Source: Alphaproteobacteria bacterium UBA3439
Lineage (GTDB): Bacteria > Pseudomonadota > Alphaproteobacteria > Puniceispirillales > Puniceispirillaceae
DNA: 7,578 nucleotides
Reading direction: 5' to 3'
Assembly: GCA_002378605.1 (NCBI GenBank)
Contig: DFSK01000086.1
Span: forward strand, 1 to 7,578
Under the pieces are notes generated by a model. That model had not been told where the DNA came from, did not search any database, and worked only from the letters and a program-made list of their open reading frames with translations. Within the stretch, counting starts at the first letter, position 1; every line of letters starts with the position of its first letter. Positions 1 through 7,419 of the stretch are shown piece after piece. A program made the position numbers and the translations under genes.

Positions 1-242
1 CTCCTCCCTCCGCAGCCGAACCTGATGAAGGTGAAATGCGCGCCGTAGTCAAATTCTTTATCGACATTCGTGGCTATGGCTTTGTGACCGCCGAAGATTT
101 AACCGAAGATGTTTTTGTCCATTCACGGGTATTGAATGATTGTGGATTTCACTCATTGATGCAGGGGCAGAAACTGCTGATTCGGATTGATGATTCGGGG
201 CGTGGCCCGCAGGTTCAGGCCGTCCGACTTCTCGATGATTAG
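1..242 (+). CDS. Cold-shock domain protein, C-terminal part (truncated by left window edge)
   Basis: Single-stranded nucleic-acid binding protein of the CspA/cold-shock-domain family, probably an RNA chaperone in the cytoplasm. Counting from the ATG at 36, the RNP1-like motif GYGFV is at residues 13-17 and the RNP2 motif DVFVH at 25-29. The domain then runs through GQKLLIRI and RGPQVQAV to the TAG at 240-242. The frame stays open from the ATG to the left edge (from position 3) and encodes a Pro/Ala/Glu/Asp-rich stretch that reads like an interdomain linker. Alphaproteobacteria commonly carry proteins with two cold-shock domains joined by such a linker, so I infer this is the second domain of one whose first domain lies outside the window. 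The alternative is a stand-alone 68-residue protein starting at 36, with the GAAGGTGA sequence just upstream acting as a poorly spaced Shine-Dalgarno. The family is certain; the true start is not. Confidence 0.85.
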   Translation, partial: PPSAAEPDEGEMRAVVKFFIDIRGYGFVTAEDLTEDVFVHSRVLNDCGFHSLMQGQKLLIRIDDSGRGPQVQAVRLLDD

Positions 243-384
243 CTTGAGAAACAAAATCATCGCGTGTAGGTTTTTTAGGTCGCAATCAAAATTATTTTTG
301 GCATAGCGCCATCGCGCTTGGCTTACTGGTTTGATTGCAGATATGCGTATCAAGCCGTTTTGCACGCTATGGGAAATGCCATCC

Positions 385-1590
385 ATGTCATCAACAACGC
401 CACAATTTCGCTGGGTCATGATCATGTTGTCTGCCGCCGCCTTGGTCTCGGTGACCTTTGGCGTCAGACAGGTTTTTGGGCTGTTTCTTGTGCCGATTTC
501 AGCCGCGCTTGATGGCGGCATCCAGATTTTTTCATTGGCCATTGCCGTACAAAATCTGATCTGGGGCCTGTCATCACCCTTTTTTGGCGCGGTGGCCGAC
601 CGGTTTGGTGCATGGCGTGTGGCAGCTTTTGGCGTCTTGATCTATACGGCAGGTCTTTTATCCATGGCTTTTGTCGTGACCGAAACCGGCGTCTTTTTCG
701 GACAGGTTTTGATTGGCATGGGGCTTGGCAGTGCCGGTATTTCAATTGCTGTTGGCGCGGTTGCGCGCGCCGCGCCACCAGAAAAACGCTCGCTGGCAAT
801 GGGGCTTGTCACCAGCTTTGGATCATTTGGCCAATTCGCGCTGGTACCGGTCGCGCAAATCATGATGAACGAGCATGGCTGGCAATTTGCCATTGTGATT
901 TTGTCGGCAATCGTTGCCTCAATGGTGGCGGTGACGCTTGGCATGCGGGTACCGGCTGGGGGTACACGCCCGCTTGAAGGCATCACGCAAACCGCTGGAA
1001 GTGCGCTTCGCCAGGCCACGGGCAGCCGTGATTATATCCTGCTGACAATTGGCTTTTTTGTATGTGGTTTACAGCTGGTTTTTATCACGACCCATCTTCC
1101 AACCTATCTTCAAGATGCTGGCTTGAGCGCGGAAATCGCCAGCTGGTCGCTTGCCTTGATTGGGCTATTTAACATCATTGGCGCTTTTATGTGCGGCTGG
1201 CTTGGCGGCATCGTGTCAAAGAAGAAAACCCTAGCGATTGTCTATCTGCTTCGCGGGCTGATCATCGCTGCTTTTATCAGCCTGCCAGCGAGTCCGGCAA
1301 TGGCGCTGTTTTTCGGGGCGGCAATGGGGCTTTTATGGCTTGGCACTATTCCGCTGACAAGCGGGTTGATTCTTGCCTTTTTCGGGCCGCGTCATTTAAG
1401 CATGCTTTATGGTCTGGTGTTTCTATCACATCAGATCGGGTCATTTGCCGGCGCATGGCTTGGCGGCATCTGGTATGATATTTTTGGCAATTACGAAGCC
1501 ATGTGGTGGCTGAATGCCGGGGCTGGCTTTTTTGCCTTTGCGGTCAATTGGGCGATTCGCGAACCAAAACCCGCCGCAGTGCCAGCTTAG
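385..1590 (+). CDS. Major facilitator superfamily (MFS) transporter, monocarboxylate/oxalate-formate antiporter-like
   Basis: Inner-membrane secondary transporter of about 401 residues with roughly twelve hydrophobic segments. Two six-helix halves are joined by a polar loop at about residues 188-215. MFS motif A lies between TM2 and TM3 as GAVADRFG (68-75), followed by AAPPEKRSLAMG (129-140) in the TM4-TM5 region. The later stretch GFFVCGLQLVFITTHLPTYL (223-242) and the TM11 HQIGSFAGAWLGG pattern resemble the bacterial monocarboxylate/oxalate-formate-type MFS group. The substrate cannot be told from sequence. Start choice: the frame is open from a TTG at 331, with ATGs at 343, 376 and 385. 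I prefer 385, because the protein then begins MSSTTPQFRW directly before TM1 and a GGGAA at 371-375 is suitably spaced. An earlier start would add an unusual N-terminal tail. No convincing promoter was found in the 142-base gap upstream. The gene converges with trxB and no cotranscribed partner is visible. Confidence 0.88.
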   Translation: MSSTTPQFRWVMIMLSAAALVSVTFGVRQVFGLFLVPISAALDGGIQIFSLAIAVQNLIWGLSSPFFGAVADRFGAWRVAAFGVLIYTAGLLSMAFVVTETGVFFGQVLIGMGLGSAGISIAVGAVARAAPPEKRSLAMGLVTSFGSFGQFALVPVAQIMMNEHGWQFAIVILSAIVASMVAVTLGMRVPAGGTRPLEGITQTAGSALRQATGSRDYILLTIGFFVCGLQLVFITTHLPTYLQDAGLSAEIASWSLALIGLFNIIGAFMCGWLGGIVSKKKTLAIVYLLRGLIIAAFISLPASPAMALFFGAAMGLLWLGTIPLTSGLILAFFGPRHLSMLYGLVFLSHQIGSFAGAWLGGIWYDIFGNYEAMWWLNAGAGFFAFAVNWAIREPKPAAVPA

Positions 1591-1649
1591 GCAATCAGGC
1601 CAGACTAGGCCCTTATTGTCTCACCAAGACCATTTATCAAACAGCAAGC

Positions 1650-2612
1650 CTATTCCTGCTCACCAAGCCAGCGTTCGGCATCAAGCGCGGCCATACAGCC
1701 CATGCCCGCTGCGGTAACCGCTTGGCGATATATTTTGTCAACGCAATCACCAGCAGCAAACACCCCATCAACCGAGGTTCGTGTGCCGCCTGCCTCGGCA
1801 ATAATATAGCCTTCGTCATCCAGCGCGACCGCACCAGCAAAGGCTTTGGTTGCCGGATCATGACCAATCGCAACAAACATGCCATGAACCGGAATTACCT
1901 TGTCATCTTCGCTGCCGGTCGAGGCTAAACGCAATCCAGTAACGCCTGTTTCATCGCCAAGAACTTCGGCAACGGCGCGATTCCATTCAACCGTGATATT
2001 GTCTTTCTTCAACAGGCGATCCTGCATGATCTGTTCAGCACGAAGCGAATCGCGCCGGTGAACCAACGTCACCGACCGGCAGATATTGGCAAGATATAAA
2101 GCTTCTTCAACGGCTGTATTGCCGCCGCCGATAACAGCAACATCGCGTTCCTTATAGAAAAATCCATCGCAAGTGGCACAAGCCGAAACGCCGCGGCCAT
2201 TAAAGGCTGACTCAGATTCAAGGCCAAGCCAGCGCGCCTGCGCGCCGGTGGCAAGAATCACCACATCAGCTGTCATCACCTTGCCCGAATCCAAAGTCAG
2301 GCGGAATGGCCGTGCCGATGTATCAAGATCGGTTACCAAATCATAAATGACACGGGCGCCAACATTTTCGGCCTGTGACTGCATTTCGGTCATTAGCCAC
2401 GGCCCTTGAATCACCTCGGCAAAACCCGGGTAATTTTCAACATCGGTGGTGATTGTCATCTGGCCACCCGGTTGCAATCCGGCAAGGATCACTGGCGATA
2501 GATTGGCACGGGCAGTATAGATGCCTGCGGTCAAACCGGCGGCACCTGCCCCGATGATGACAACATGTTCATGAAGGGTGGCGTCGGCTGTTGCGCTCGC
2601 ATGATCGGTCAT
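1650..2612 (-). CDS. trxB: Thioredoxin reductase (NADPH), TrxB
   Basis: Cytoplasmic FAD flavoenzyme that passes electrons from NADPH to thioredoxin and so maintains the thiol-disulfide balance. It has 320 residues, the usual size for the low-molecular-weight bacterial enzyme. Visible motifs in order: FAD-binding GAGAAG (21-26); PGGQM (48-52); ATG before the NADPH domain (121-123); redox-active CATC (145-148) followed by DGFFY; NADPH-binding GGGNTA (162-167); HRRDSLRA (185-192), which contacts the NADP 2'-phosphate and argues against an NADH-using or ferredoxin:NADP-type relative; the second FAD motif GVFAAGD (283-289); and the C-terminal IYRQAVTAAGMGCMAALDAERWL. All catalytic elements are intact. 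The ATG at 2612 gives a short, normal N-terminal extension before the Rossmann fold, with a weak purine-rich AAAGAG about 12 bases upstream. The gene is divergent from the M23 peptidase gene and convergent with the MFS gene. Confidence 0.96.
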   Translation of the reverse strand: MTDHASATADATLHEHVVIIGAGAAGLTAGIYTARANLSPVILAGLQPGGQMTITTDVENYPGFAEVIQGPWLMTEMQSQAENVGARVIYDLVTDLDTSARPFRLTLDSGKVMTADVVILATGAQARWLGLESESAFNGRGVSACATCDGFFYKERDVAVIGGGNTAVEEALYLANICRSVTLVHRRDSLRAEQIMQDRLLKKDNITVEWNRAVAEVLGDETGVTGLRLASTGSEDDKVIPVHGMFVAIGHDPATKAFAGAVALDDEGYIIAEAGGTRTSVDGVFAAGDCVDKIYRQAVTAAGMGCMAALDAERWLGEQE

Positions 2613-2670
2613 TATATTGCTACTCTTTCATCTTTCGGCATTCGGCTTCATCAAGGCGGACTATGTGAAG

Positions 2671-2700
2671 GGGATAACACCCAACAGCTTGTGTTTTCAA
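2671..2700 (-). promoter_or_regulatory. Weak candidate promoter for trxB
   Basis: On the - strand a TTGAAA (2695-2700, 5 of 6 to the sigma70 -35 consensus) is followed after 18 bases by TATCCC (2671-2676, a poor -10 with only 3 of 6 matches). It lies about 60-90 bases upstream of the trxB start in the divergent intergenic region. This is pattern matching only. The rest of the 123-base region shows no obvious operator, and no good promoter was seen facing the M23 gene. Confidence 0.22.
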
Positions 2701-2735
2701 GTGCCATTTACACAACATCATGTTAGCCTTTGCCT

Positions 2736-3611
2736 ATGAAACTTCATAGCCCAATTGCCACTTATCTGTGTTTTTGCCGCATCCGGTTTGTCGCTGTCTC
2801 GATTTTGCTGATGGCGCTGGCTGGCCCGGTAAAGGCACAGCAGATTGATGGCGCCGAAATCCTGTCTGGAACCGCGATTGAGGGCGGTCTCATTGTCGCC
2901 CGCACCGATCCTGCCAATCAGATCATGCTTGGCGATGCGCCGATTGACCTAGCCGAAAATGGTGTTTTTGTAATTGGGTTTCACCGTGAGTCTGATGCGC
3001 CGCTAGCGCTTCGCATCATCGCACCAGATGGAAGCGCCAAAACCAGCCTTCTATCGCCGCGTCAACGCGACTATAAAATTCAACGCATAGACGGGTTAAA
3101 ATCAACGATGGTCACCCCGCCAGTCACCGTTTTGGCGCGAATCAAGTCCGATGGTGAAGCGGTTCGGGCCGCCCGCCAGCTGCAAGCACCACTTGGCGAT
3201 TTCTGGCGTGGTTTTGATTGGCCAGCCATGGGCCGGATTTCAGGCATTTATGGCAGCCAGCGCATTTTAAATGGCCAGCCGCGCCAACCACATTATGGCA
3301 TAGATATTGCCGCCCCGACCGGCACGCCTGTTTACGCGCCGGCAAGCGGCCTTGTGACATTGGTAGAAGATTTATATTTTTCCGGCCACACGGTTGTGAT
3401 TGCACATGGGCTTGGCGTGAATTCAAGCTTTTTGCATCTTGATCGGGCCGATGTAAAAACAGGAATGATGGTTGAACGCGGCGCCTTGATTGGCACGATT
3501 GGTGCCACTGGGCGTGCCACCGGCCCACATCTTGACTGGCGCATTGATTGGCAGGGACGGCGCATTGATCCCGGCCTTTTGGTTGGGGCAATGCCCAATC
3601 CAGCATCATAG
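2736..3611 (+). CDS. Secreted M23 (LytM/peptidase family) domain protein with variant zinc site
   Basis: Probable periplasmic or envelope protein of the M23 family, whose members cut peptide cross-links in peptidoglycan or, when inactive, regulate other hydrolases. From the ATG at 2736 it is 291 residues. It has a basic N-terminus, a hydrophobic core (about 18-30) and a likely signal-peptidase site after VKA (34), followed by an N-terminal beta-rich region. The M23 domain covers about 165-285. Visible metal or catalytic positions are HYGID (H186, D190), FLHL (H234) and GPHLDW (H265, D267). In canonical members the last motif reads HLH, so the usual zinc-ligand histidine is Asp here. Activity is therefore uncertain, although Asp can ligate zinc. 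A TTG at 2730 in the same frame would add two residues; ATG is preferred. No clear Shine-Dalgarno is seen. The epimerase-like gene follows 23 bases downstream, probably in the same transcript. Confidence 0.87.
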   Translation: MKLHSPIATYLCFCRIRFVAVSILLMALAGPVKAQQIDGAEILSGTAIEGGLIVARTDPANQIMLGDAPIDLAENGVFVIGFHRESDAPLALRIIAPDGSAKTSLLSPRQRDYKIQRIDGLKSTMVTPPVTVLARIKSDGEAVRAARQLQAPLGDFWRGFDWPAMGRISGIYGSQRILNGQPRQPHYGIDIAAPTGTPVYAPASGLVTLVEDLYFSGHTVVIAHGLGVNSSFLHLDRADVKTGMMVERGALIGTIGATGRATGPHLDWRIDWQGRRIDPGLLVGAMPNPAS

Positions 3612-3634
3612 GTGAGTGATCAAAAGGCAATGAT

Positions 3635-4483
3635 ATGAAAACGGTTTTTATTTTTGGTCTTGGCTATGTTGGGGTGCCATTGGCACAAGCACTTGCCGAT
3701 CAGGGATGGCAGATCCGCGGCACCAGCCGCACACCATCAAAGCTTGCCGACAAGGCCGCCCAAGGCTGGCAAATCTTGCCCTTTCAATCAGGCCAACCAC
3801 TTGCCGATCCGGCCGCTGCCTTTGCCAATATTGATGCGATCATCAGCACCATCACCGCGATTGGCGGCTCGGATCCGGTGCTTGATGCGCATGGTCAAGA
3901 CCTTGCCAGTTTTTCTGGCTGGAGCGGTTATGTATCGGCAACATCGGTCTATCCCGATATGCCGCATGAAATCTGTTATGAAGATACAGCGGTAGCACCG
4001 GCAACCGCCCGCGGCAAAGCCCGTGTTGTTGCCGAAGCAAGATGGCAACAGAATTTTGGTACCGAAATTTTCCGCGCCGCCGGAATCTATGGCGTTGGAC
4101 GAAGCCCCTTTGACGCGCTTCGTGATGGCACCGCCCGCATCATCGAACGCGAAGGACAGGTATTTAACCGCATTCATGTTGATGATATTTGCCGCATTAT
4201 TATCGCCGCAATGGCCAAGCCGCGATCGGGCAGGATCATTAATCTGGCCGATCACAAACCAGCACCGCAAGGCGATGTGGTTCGGCATGCAGCAGGTTTG
4301 ATTGGCATGACGCCACCCAAGCCACAAAAGCTTGAAAATGCGAATCTATCACCAATGGCGCAAAGCTTTTATGTTTCACGGCGGCGCGTTGGATCACGCG
4401 TTATCAAACCCGAATTAGGGATTGATCTTCTCTATCCTGATTATGAGACCGGACTTGCCGCCATTTTGGCTGCTGGCGGATAA
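3635..4483 (+). CDS. NAD(P)-dependent epimerase/SDR-family protein (YeeZ-like)
   Basis: A 282-residue Rossmann-fold protein of the extended short-chain dehydrogenase/epimerase type, probably cytoplasmic and soluble. The dinucleotide-binding motif GLGYVG is at residues 8-13, right at the N-terminus. Other visible features are STITA (71-75), YVSATSVYPD (99-108), FRAAGIYG (146-153) and RIHVDDI (179-185), all typical of NAD-dependent epimerase/dehydratase relatives. The classic SDR YxxxK catalytic pair is not evident: the region where it is expected reads ATARGKARVVAEARW (123-137). This matches the YeeZ-like subgroup, which lacks clear YxxxK and has no well-established reaction, so I assign no substrate. 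The start is supported by AAAAGG at 3622-3627, seven bases before the ATG. It lies 23 bases after the M23 gene, which suggests cotranscription. Its stop codon is three bases from the stop of the opposing fba gene. Confidence 0.85.
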   Translation: MKTVFIFGLGYVGVPLAQALADQGWQIRGTSRTPSKLADKAAQGWQILPFQSGQPLADPAAAFANIDAIISTITAIGGSDPVLDAHGQDLASFSGWSGYVSATSVYPDMPHEICYEDTAVAPATARGKARVVAEARWQQNFGTEIFRAAGIYGVGRSPFDALRDGTARIIEREGQVFNRIHVDDICRIIIAAMAKPRSGRIINLADHKPAPQGDVVRHAAGLIGMTPPKPQKLENANLSPMAQSFYVSRRRVGSRVIKPELGIDLLYPDYETGLAAILAAGG

Positions 4484-4486
4484 GGC

Positions 4487-5548
4487 CTAGCCAATTGACG
4501 GATCGAGATCACCATTTGCATAGCGTGATGCCATCGCCGACAGGGATAATGGCCTGATCCGCGCCGCATTGCCAGCCGTACCAAACCGCTCAAACCGGTC
4601 AGCGCATAAGCTTTCCATCGCATCCATTGCCGGCTTGAGGAATTTCCGCGGGTCAAATTCGGCCTTATTTTCATTGGCAATCTTGCGAATGACGCCAAGC
4701 ATGGCAAGGCGGCAATCCGTATCGATATTCACCTTGCGAACGCCATATTTGATGCCGCGTTCAATTTCTTCAAGAGGCACGCCCCATGTTTGTGGCATTT
4801 CCCCACCATGCGCATTGAACACATCTTGCAATTCCTGCGGCACGCTCGATGATCCATGCATAACAAGATGAATATTCGGCAGGCGGCGATTGATTTCTTC
4901 AACCACATTCATCGCCAGAATTTCACCATCGGGTTTGCGGGTGAATTTATAGGCGCCATGGCTTGTTCCCATTGCAATGGCAAGCGCATCAACTTTGGTA
5001 TCTTTGACAAATTCAACCGCCTGATCGGGGTCGGTCAGCAATTGATCTTCGGATAATTTTCCCGTTGCACCATGTCCATCTTCCTGTTCGCCCTCACCGG
5101 TTTCCAACGAGCCAAGAACGCCAAGTTCGCCTTCAACCGACACACCAGCATGATGCGCCATTTCTGTTACGCGGCGGGTGATATCCAGATTATATTCATA
5201 AGAGGCCGGTGTTGACGCATCAGCTTCAAGCGAGCCATCCATCATCACCGAGGTAAAGCCATATTGAATGGCTGTCATGCAGGTGGCTTCGTTATTGCCA
5301 TGATCTTGATGCATGCAGACCGGAATATGCGGATACATTTCTGCCAAGGCCTTGACCATGGCCTGCAACATGACATCGCCAGCATAATTGCGCGCGCCGC
5401 GACTGGCCTGAATAATCACCGGCGCATCGACGCGGTCAGCCGCCTTCAAAATGGCCAAACCCTGTTCCATATTATTAATGTTAAAGGCCGGAACGCCGTA
5501 ACCATGTTCGGCTGCGTCATCAAGAAGTTGGCGAAGTGAAATCAGCAT
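4487..5548 (-). CDS. fba: Class II fructose-1,6-bisphosphate aldolase (Calvin-cycle subtype)
   Basis: Zinc-dependent aldolase interconverting fructose-1,6-bisphosphate with dihydroxyacetone phosphate and glyceraldehyde-3-phosphate in glycolysis, gluconeogenesis or the Calvin cycle; cytoplasmic. At 353 residues it fits the longer CbbA-type subgroup. Both class II signatures are visible: [10 protein letters not shown] (75-84, catalytic D82 and zinc ligand H83) and [12 protein letters not shown] (138-149). Further expected residues are H197 in GTSHGAY, H231 in VMHGSSS (both zinc-ligand positions) and NIDTD (274-278) for phosphate and substrate binding. The C-terminal [13 protein letters not shown] segment is characteristic of this subgroup. 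An AGGA at 5556-5559 (- strand) about seven bases before the ATG supports the start. It lies 37 bases downstream of fbp on the same strand, so the two are probably one operon. No terminator is visible after its stop, which nearly abuts the epimerase gene. A cbbA name would also be possible. Confidence 0.96.
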   Translation of the reverse strand: MLISLRQLLDDAAEHGYGVPAFNINNMEQGLAILKAADRVDAPVIIQASRGARNYAGDVMLQAMVKALAEMYPHIPVCMHQDHGNNEATCMTAIQYGFTSVMMDGSLEADASTPASYEYNLDITRRVTEMAHHAGVSVEGELGVLGSLETGEGEQEDGHGATGKLSEDQLLTDPDQAVEFVKDTKVDALAIAMGTSHGAYKFTRKPDGEILAMNVVEEINRRLPNIHLVMHGSSSVPQELQDVFNAHGGEMPQTWGVPLEEIERGIKYGVRKVNIDTDCRLAMLGVIRKIANENKAEFDPRKFLKPAMDAMESLCADRFERFGTAGNAARIRPLSLSAMASRYANGDLDPSIG

Positions 5549-5585
5549 GCAATCATCCTATATCAAAGCAAAATTCAAGGTCTAT

Positions 5586-6542
5586 TTATGGCCTATAGCG
5601 GGCAAATGCGTCAACTTCATTAGCAGAACCAAAAATAAATGGCACGCGGGCATGAAGTGTTTGCGGCACCAAATCAAGAATAGGGCCATCACCATCAATG
5701 GCCTTGCCGCCAGCGGCCTCAACCAGAAACGCCACCGGATTGGCCTCATAAACCAGCCGAAGCCGTCCAGCCTCATAGCCCGAACGCGCATCAGATGGAT
5801 AAAGAAAAATACCGCCGCGCCGGAAAATGCGCCAGGCGTCGGCGACAAGCGAGCCAATCCAGCGCATGTTGAAATTGACCTTTCGCGGGCCAGCTTCGCC
5901 GCCAAGACAATCAGCCATATAACCCGCAACATCAGGCTGCCAATGCCGCATATTTGACGCATTAATTGCAAATTCACGCGTATCAGAGGGGATTGCGACA
6001 GCCCAGCCCATATCATGAAACACACCATCATCGCCAAGCTGGAAGGCAGCAACCGTCTTGCCAAAACTAACAAGCAATGTTGTTTGCGGCCCATACACAA
6101 AAAATCCGGCAGCAAGCTGATTGCGACCGGGCTGCAAGACGCCGCCTGCGGCTGGCAAAATCGAAAAGATCGTTCCCACCGATACATTCGTATCAATATT
6201 TGATGATCCATCCAAAGGATCGCTTGCCACGATCACCTGCCCATCATCATGAAGCCTGACCGCTTCATCCTGTTCTTCTGAAAGATAGGCCGCCACTGCC
6301 GGCACTGCTGCCAACGCGGCTTCAATCATTTCATCCGCCAAAACATCAAGCGCCTTTTGGTCATCACCATCGGCATTGGCACTGCCGCGAATGGCACCAA
6401 GCGCCGCACCGGCATCGGGCTGGCGGATCAGTGTCGCAATTGACGCTGCCGCCGCTGCCAGCCCAGCGATTGCATCACAGGCAGCGGCCTTGGCTGGTTC
6501 TTTGCTGGCAACTGATTCAAGCATGACGGATAAATTAGACAT
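5586..6542 (-). CDS. fbp: Class I fructose-1,6-bisphosphatase
   Basis: Magnesium-dependent phosphatase converting fructose-1,6-bisphosphate to fructose-6-phosphate, the committed step of gluconeogenesis (also used in the Calvin cycle); cytoplasmic. It has 318 residues, slightly short of the E. coli enzyme. Family motifs in order: LSEEQDE (87-93, metal-binding Glu); DPLDGSSNID (108-117, with D108 and D111 as metal ligands and the start of the catalytic loop) followed by VSVGTIFSI; KVNFNMRWIGSLVAD (221-235); GGIFLYPSD (243-251); RLVYEANPVAFLVEAAGG (262-279, metal-binding E266); and LHARVPFIFGS (296-306) near the C-terminus. The N-terminal 40 residues are Ala-rich and variable. The ATG at 6542 has only a weak GAG-type Shine-Dalgarno; Met7 is an alternative. 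It is the first gene of an apparent fbp-fba operon and is insulated from the BI-1 gene upstream by a strong terminator. Confidence 0.95.
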   Translation of the reverse strand: MSNLSVMLESVASKEPAKAAACDAIAGLAAAAASIATLIRQPDAGAALGAIRGSANADGDDQKALDVLADEMIEAALAAVPAVAAYLSEEQDEAVRLHDDGQVIVASDPLDGSSNIDTNVSVGTIFSILPAAGGVLQPGRNQLAAGFFVYGPQTTLLVSFGKTVAAFQLGDDGVFHDMGWAVAIPSDTREFAINASNMRHWQPDVAGYMADCLGGEAGPRKVNFNMRWIGSLVADAWRIFRRGGIFLYPSDARSGYEAGRLRLVYEANPVAFLVEAAGGKAIDGDGPILDLVPQTLHARVPFIFGSANEVDAFARYRP

Positions 6543-6624
6543 GATGCGGCACTCGGCAGAAAATGGAGACTAGATCTAAGCCTGCAACGGCAAATGCTGG
6601 CTTTTGACAGACCATGACATTAGC

Positions 6625-6662
6625 AAAAAAAAAACGCCCGCACCATAGCGGTACGGGCGTTT
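6625..6662 (-). terminator. Rho-independent terminator after the BI-1 family gene
   Basis: On the - strand a 9-bp perfect arm pair (6654-6662 with 6632-6640, core ACGCCCG/CGGGCGT) encloses a 13-base section. That section can extend the stem past one mismatch by three pairs (ACC/GGT at 6642-6644 and 6650-6652) around a five-base loop. Read on the - strand the stem runs directly into ten T residues (6634 down to 6625). It starts about 30 bases after the BI-1 stop codon, so it should end that transcript before fbp. The + strand exit has only TTT, so bidirectional function is unlikely. Confidence 0.92.
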
Positions 6663-6692
6663 CAGTAATTTCCTAATTCACCAGCATTTCGC

Positions 6693-7412
6693 CTATTCGC
6701 GGTTCCCGAAAAGACGCAGGATGAACAAGAACATATTGATGAAATCAAGATATAGGGTTAGCGCCCCAAAAATTGATTTCTTCGCAGCCACTTCACGGCT
6801 GTCGCCAGCCATATACATGGATTTGATGCGCTGTGTATCCCATGCCGTCAAACCCGCAAAAATCAACACACCACCAACTGAAATCATAAATTCCATCTGC
6901 GTTGATGCCATAAAGATATTCACGATTGACGCAATGATCAGACCAAATAGGCCGATCATCATGAATGATCCCATTGCCGACAGGCTGCGCTTGGTGCTGT
7001 AGCCGTAAAGGCTAAGACCAGCAAAAGCGCCTGCCGTGATAAAAAAGGCACGCGCAACACTGGCACCCGTATAGACAAACAGGATTGACGCAAGCGACAA
7101 GCCCATGATGGCACCATAGATATAGAACAGGTTCCGCGCCTTGGTGGCCGACATGCGGTTAATCCGCGCTGACAGCCAGATCACCATGCCAAGCGGTGCC
7201 AGCATAATGACCCATTTCAACGGTGTGCCATATAAAAGCTGGCCAAGACCAGCAACATTCAACACTGCCCATTTTGTTGCAAAGGCAAAAAAGCCTGTCA
7301 GCAAAAGAGCTGTGGTCATGTGGTTATACACGCCAAGCATATAAGCCCGCAGCCCGACATCAGTCTGGGCAGCGGTCGCTGCGGCGGTATTCATAAAACG
7401 ATTATCCTGCAT
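6693..7412 (-). CDS. Bax inhibitor-1/YccA family (TMBIM) inner-membrane protein
   Basis: Integral membrane protein of the Bax inhibitor-1 family. Bacterial members include YccA, which modulates the FtsH protease, and YetJ, a pH-sensitive calcium leak channel. The role of this one is not shown by sequence. It has 239 residues and about seven hydrophobic segments: approx. 33-50, 66-82, 96-115, 117-137, 147-168, 176-191 and 214-235. Conserved family features are GLSLYGY (132-138), GLTAWDTQRIK (187-197) and LTLYLDFINMFLFILRLFG (218-236). D192 and D223 correspond to the paired aspartates that form the pH sensor in YetJ (family knowledge, aligned by eye). The ATG at 7412 is preferred because GGGAG lies seven bases upstream; Met7 (7394) is the alternative. 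It appears monocistronic, with its own candidate promoter and a strong downstream terminator. Confidence 0.93.
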   Translation of the reverse strand: MQDNRFMNTAAATAAQTDVGLRAYMLGVYNHMTTALLLTGFFAFATKWAVLNVAGLGQLLYGTPLKWVIMLAPLGMVIWLSARINRMSATKARNLFYIYGAIMGLSLASILFVYTGASVARAFFITAGAFAGLSLYGYSTKRSLSAMGSFMMIGLFGLIIASIVNIFMASTQMEFMISVGGVLIFAGLTAWDTQRIKSMYMAGDSREVAAKKSIFGALTLYLDFINMFLFILRLFGNRE

Positions 7413-7419
7413 TTTGTAA

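Noticed and set aside
243..384. Possible promoter before the MFS gene (for example TTGAGA at 244-249)
   Set aside because: No -10 element of acceptable quality at proper spacing. The stretch is AT-rich in parts but otherwise featureless.
1599..1612. GGCC-AGACTA-GGCC hairpin between the MFS and trxB genes
   Set aside because: The stem is only four base pairs and has no T tract on either strand. It is too weak to call a terminator; the 59-base gap shows nothing else.
2676..2695. AACAC/GTGTT inverted repeat in the trxB-M23 intergenic region
   Set aside because: Five-base arms with a ten-base loop are easily found by chance and no supporting context is visible.
3142..3630. 162-codon open frame on the - strand opposite the M23 domain
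   Set aside because: It lies antisense to a clearly recognisable M23 coding region, and its translation (rich in Gln, Cys, His and Arg) resembles no known family. It is a shadow of codon bias.
3788..4327. 179-codon antisense frame within the epimerase-like gene
   Set aside because: No family resemblance and complete overlap with a gene that has a clear start, Shine-Dalgarno and Rossmann motif.
5582..6211. 209-codon open frame on the - strand in another frame of fbp
   Set aside because: It is entirely inside fbp, which has intact family motifs throughout. The alternate translation has no recognisable domain and no separate ribosome-binding site that I could see.
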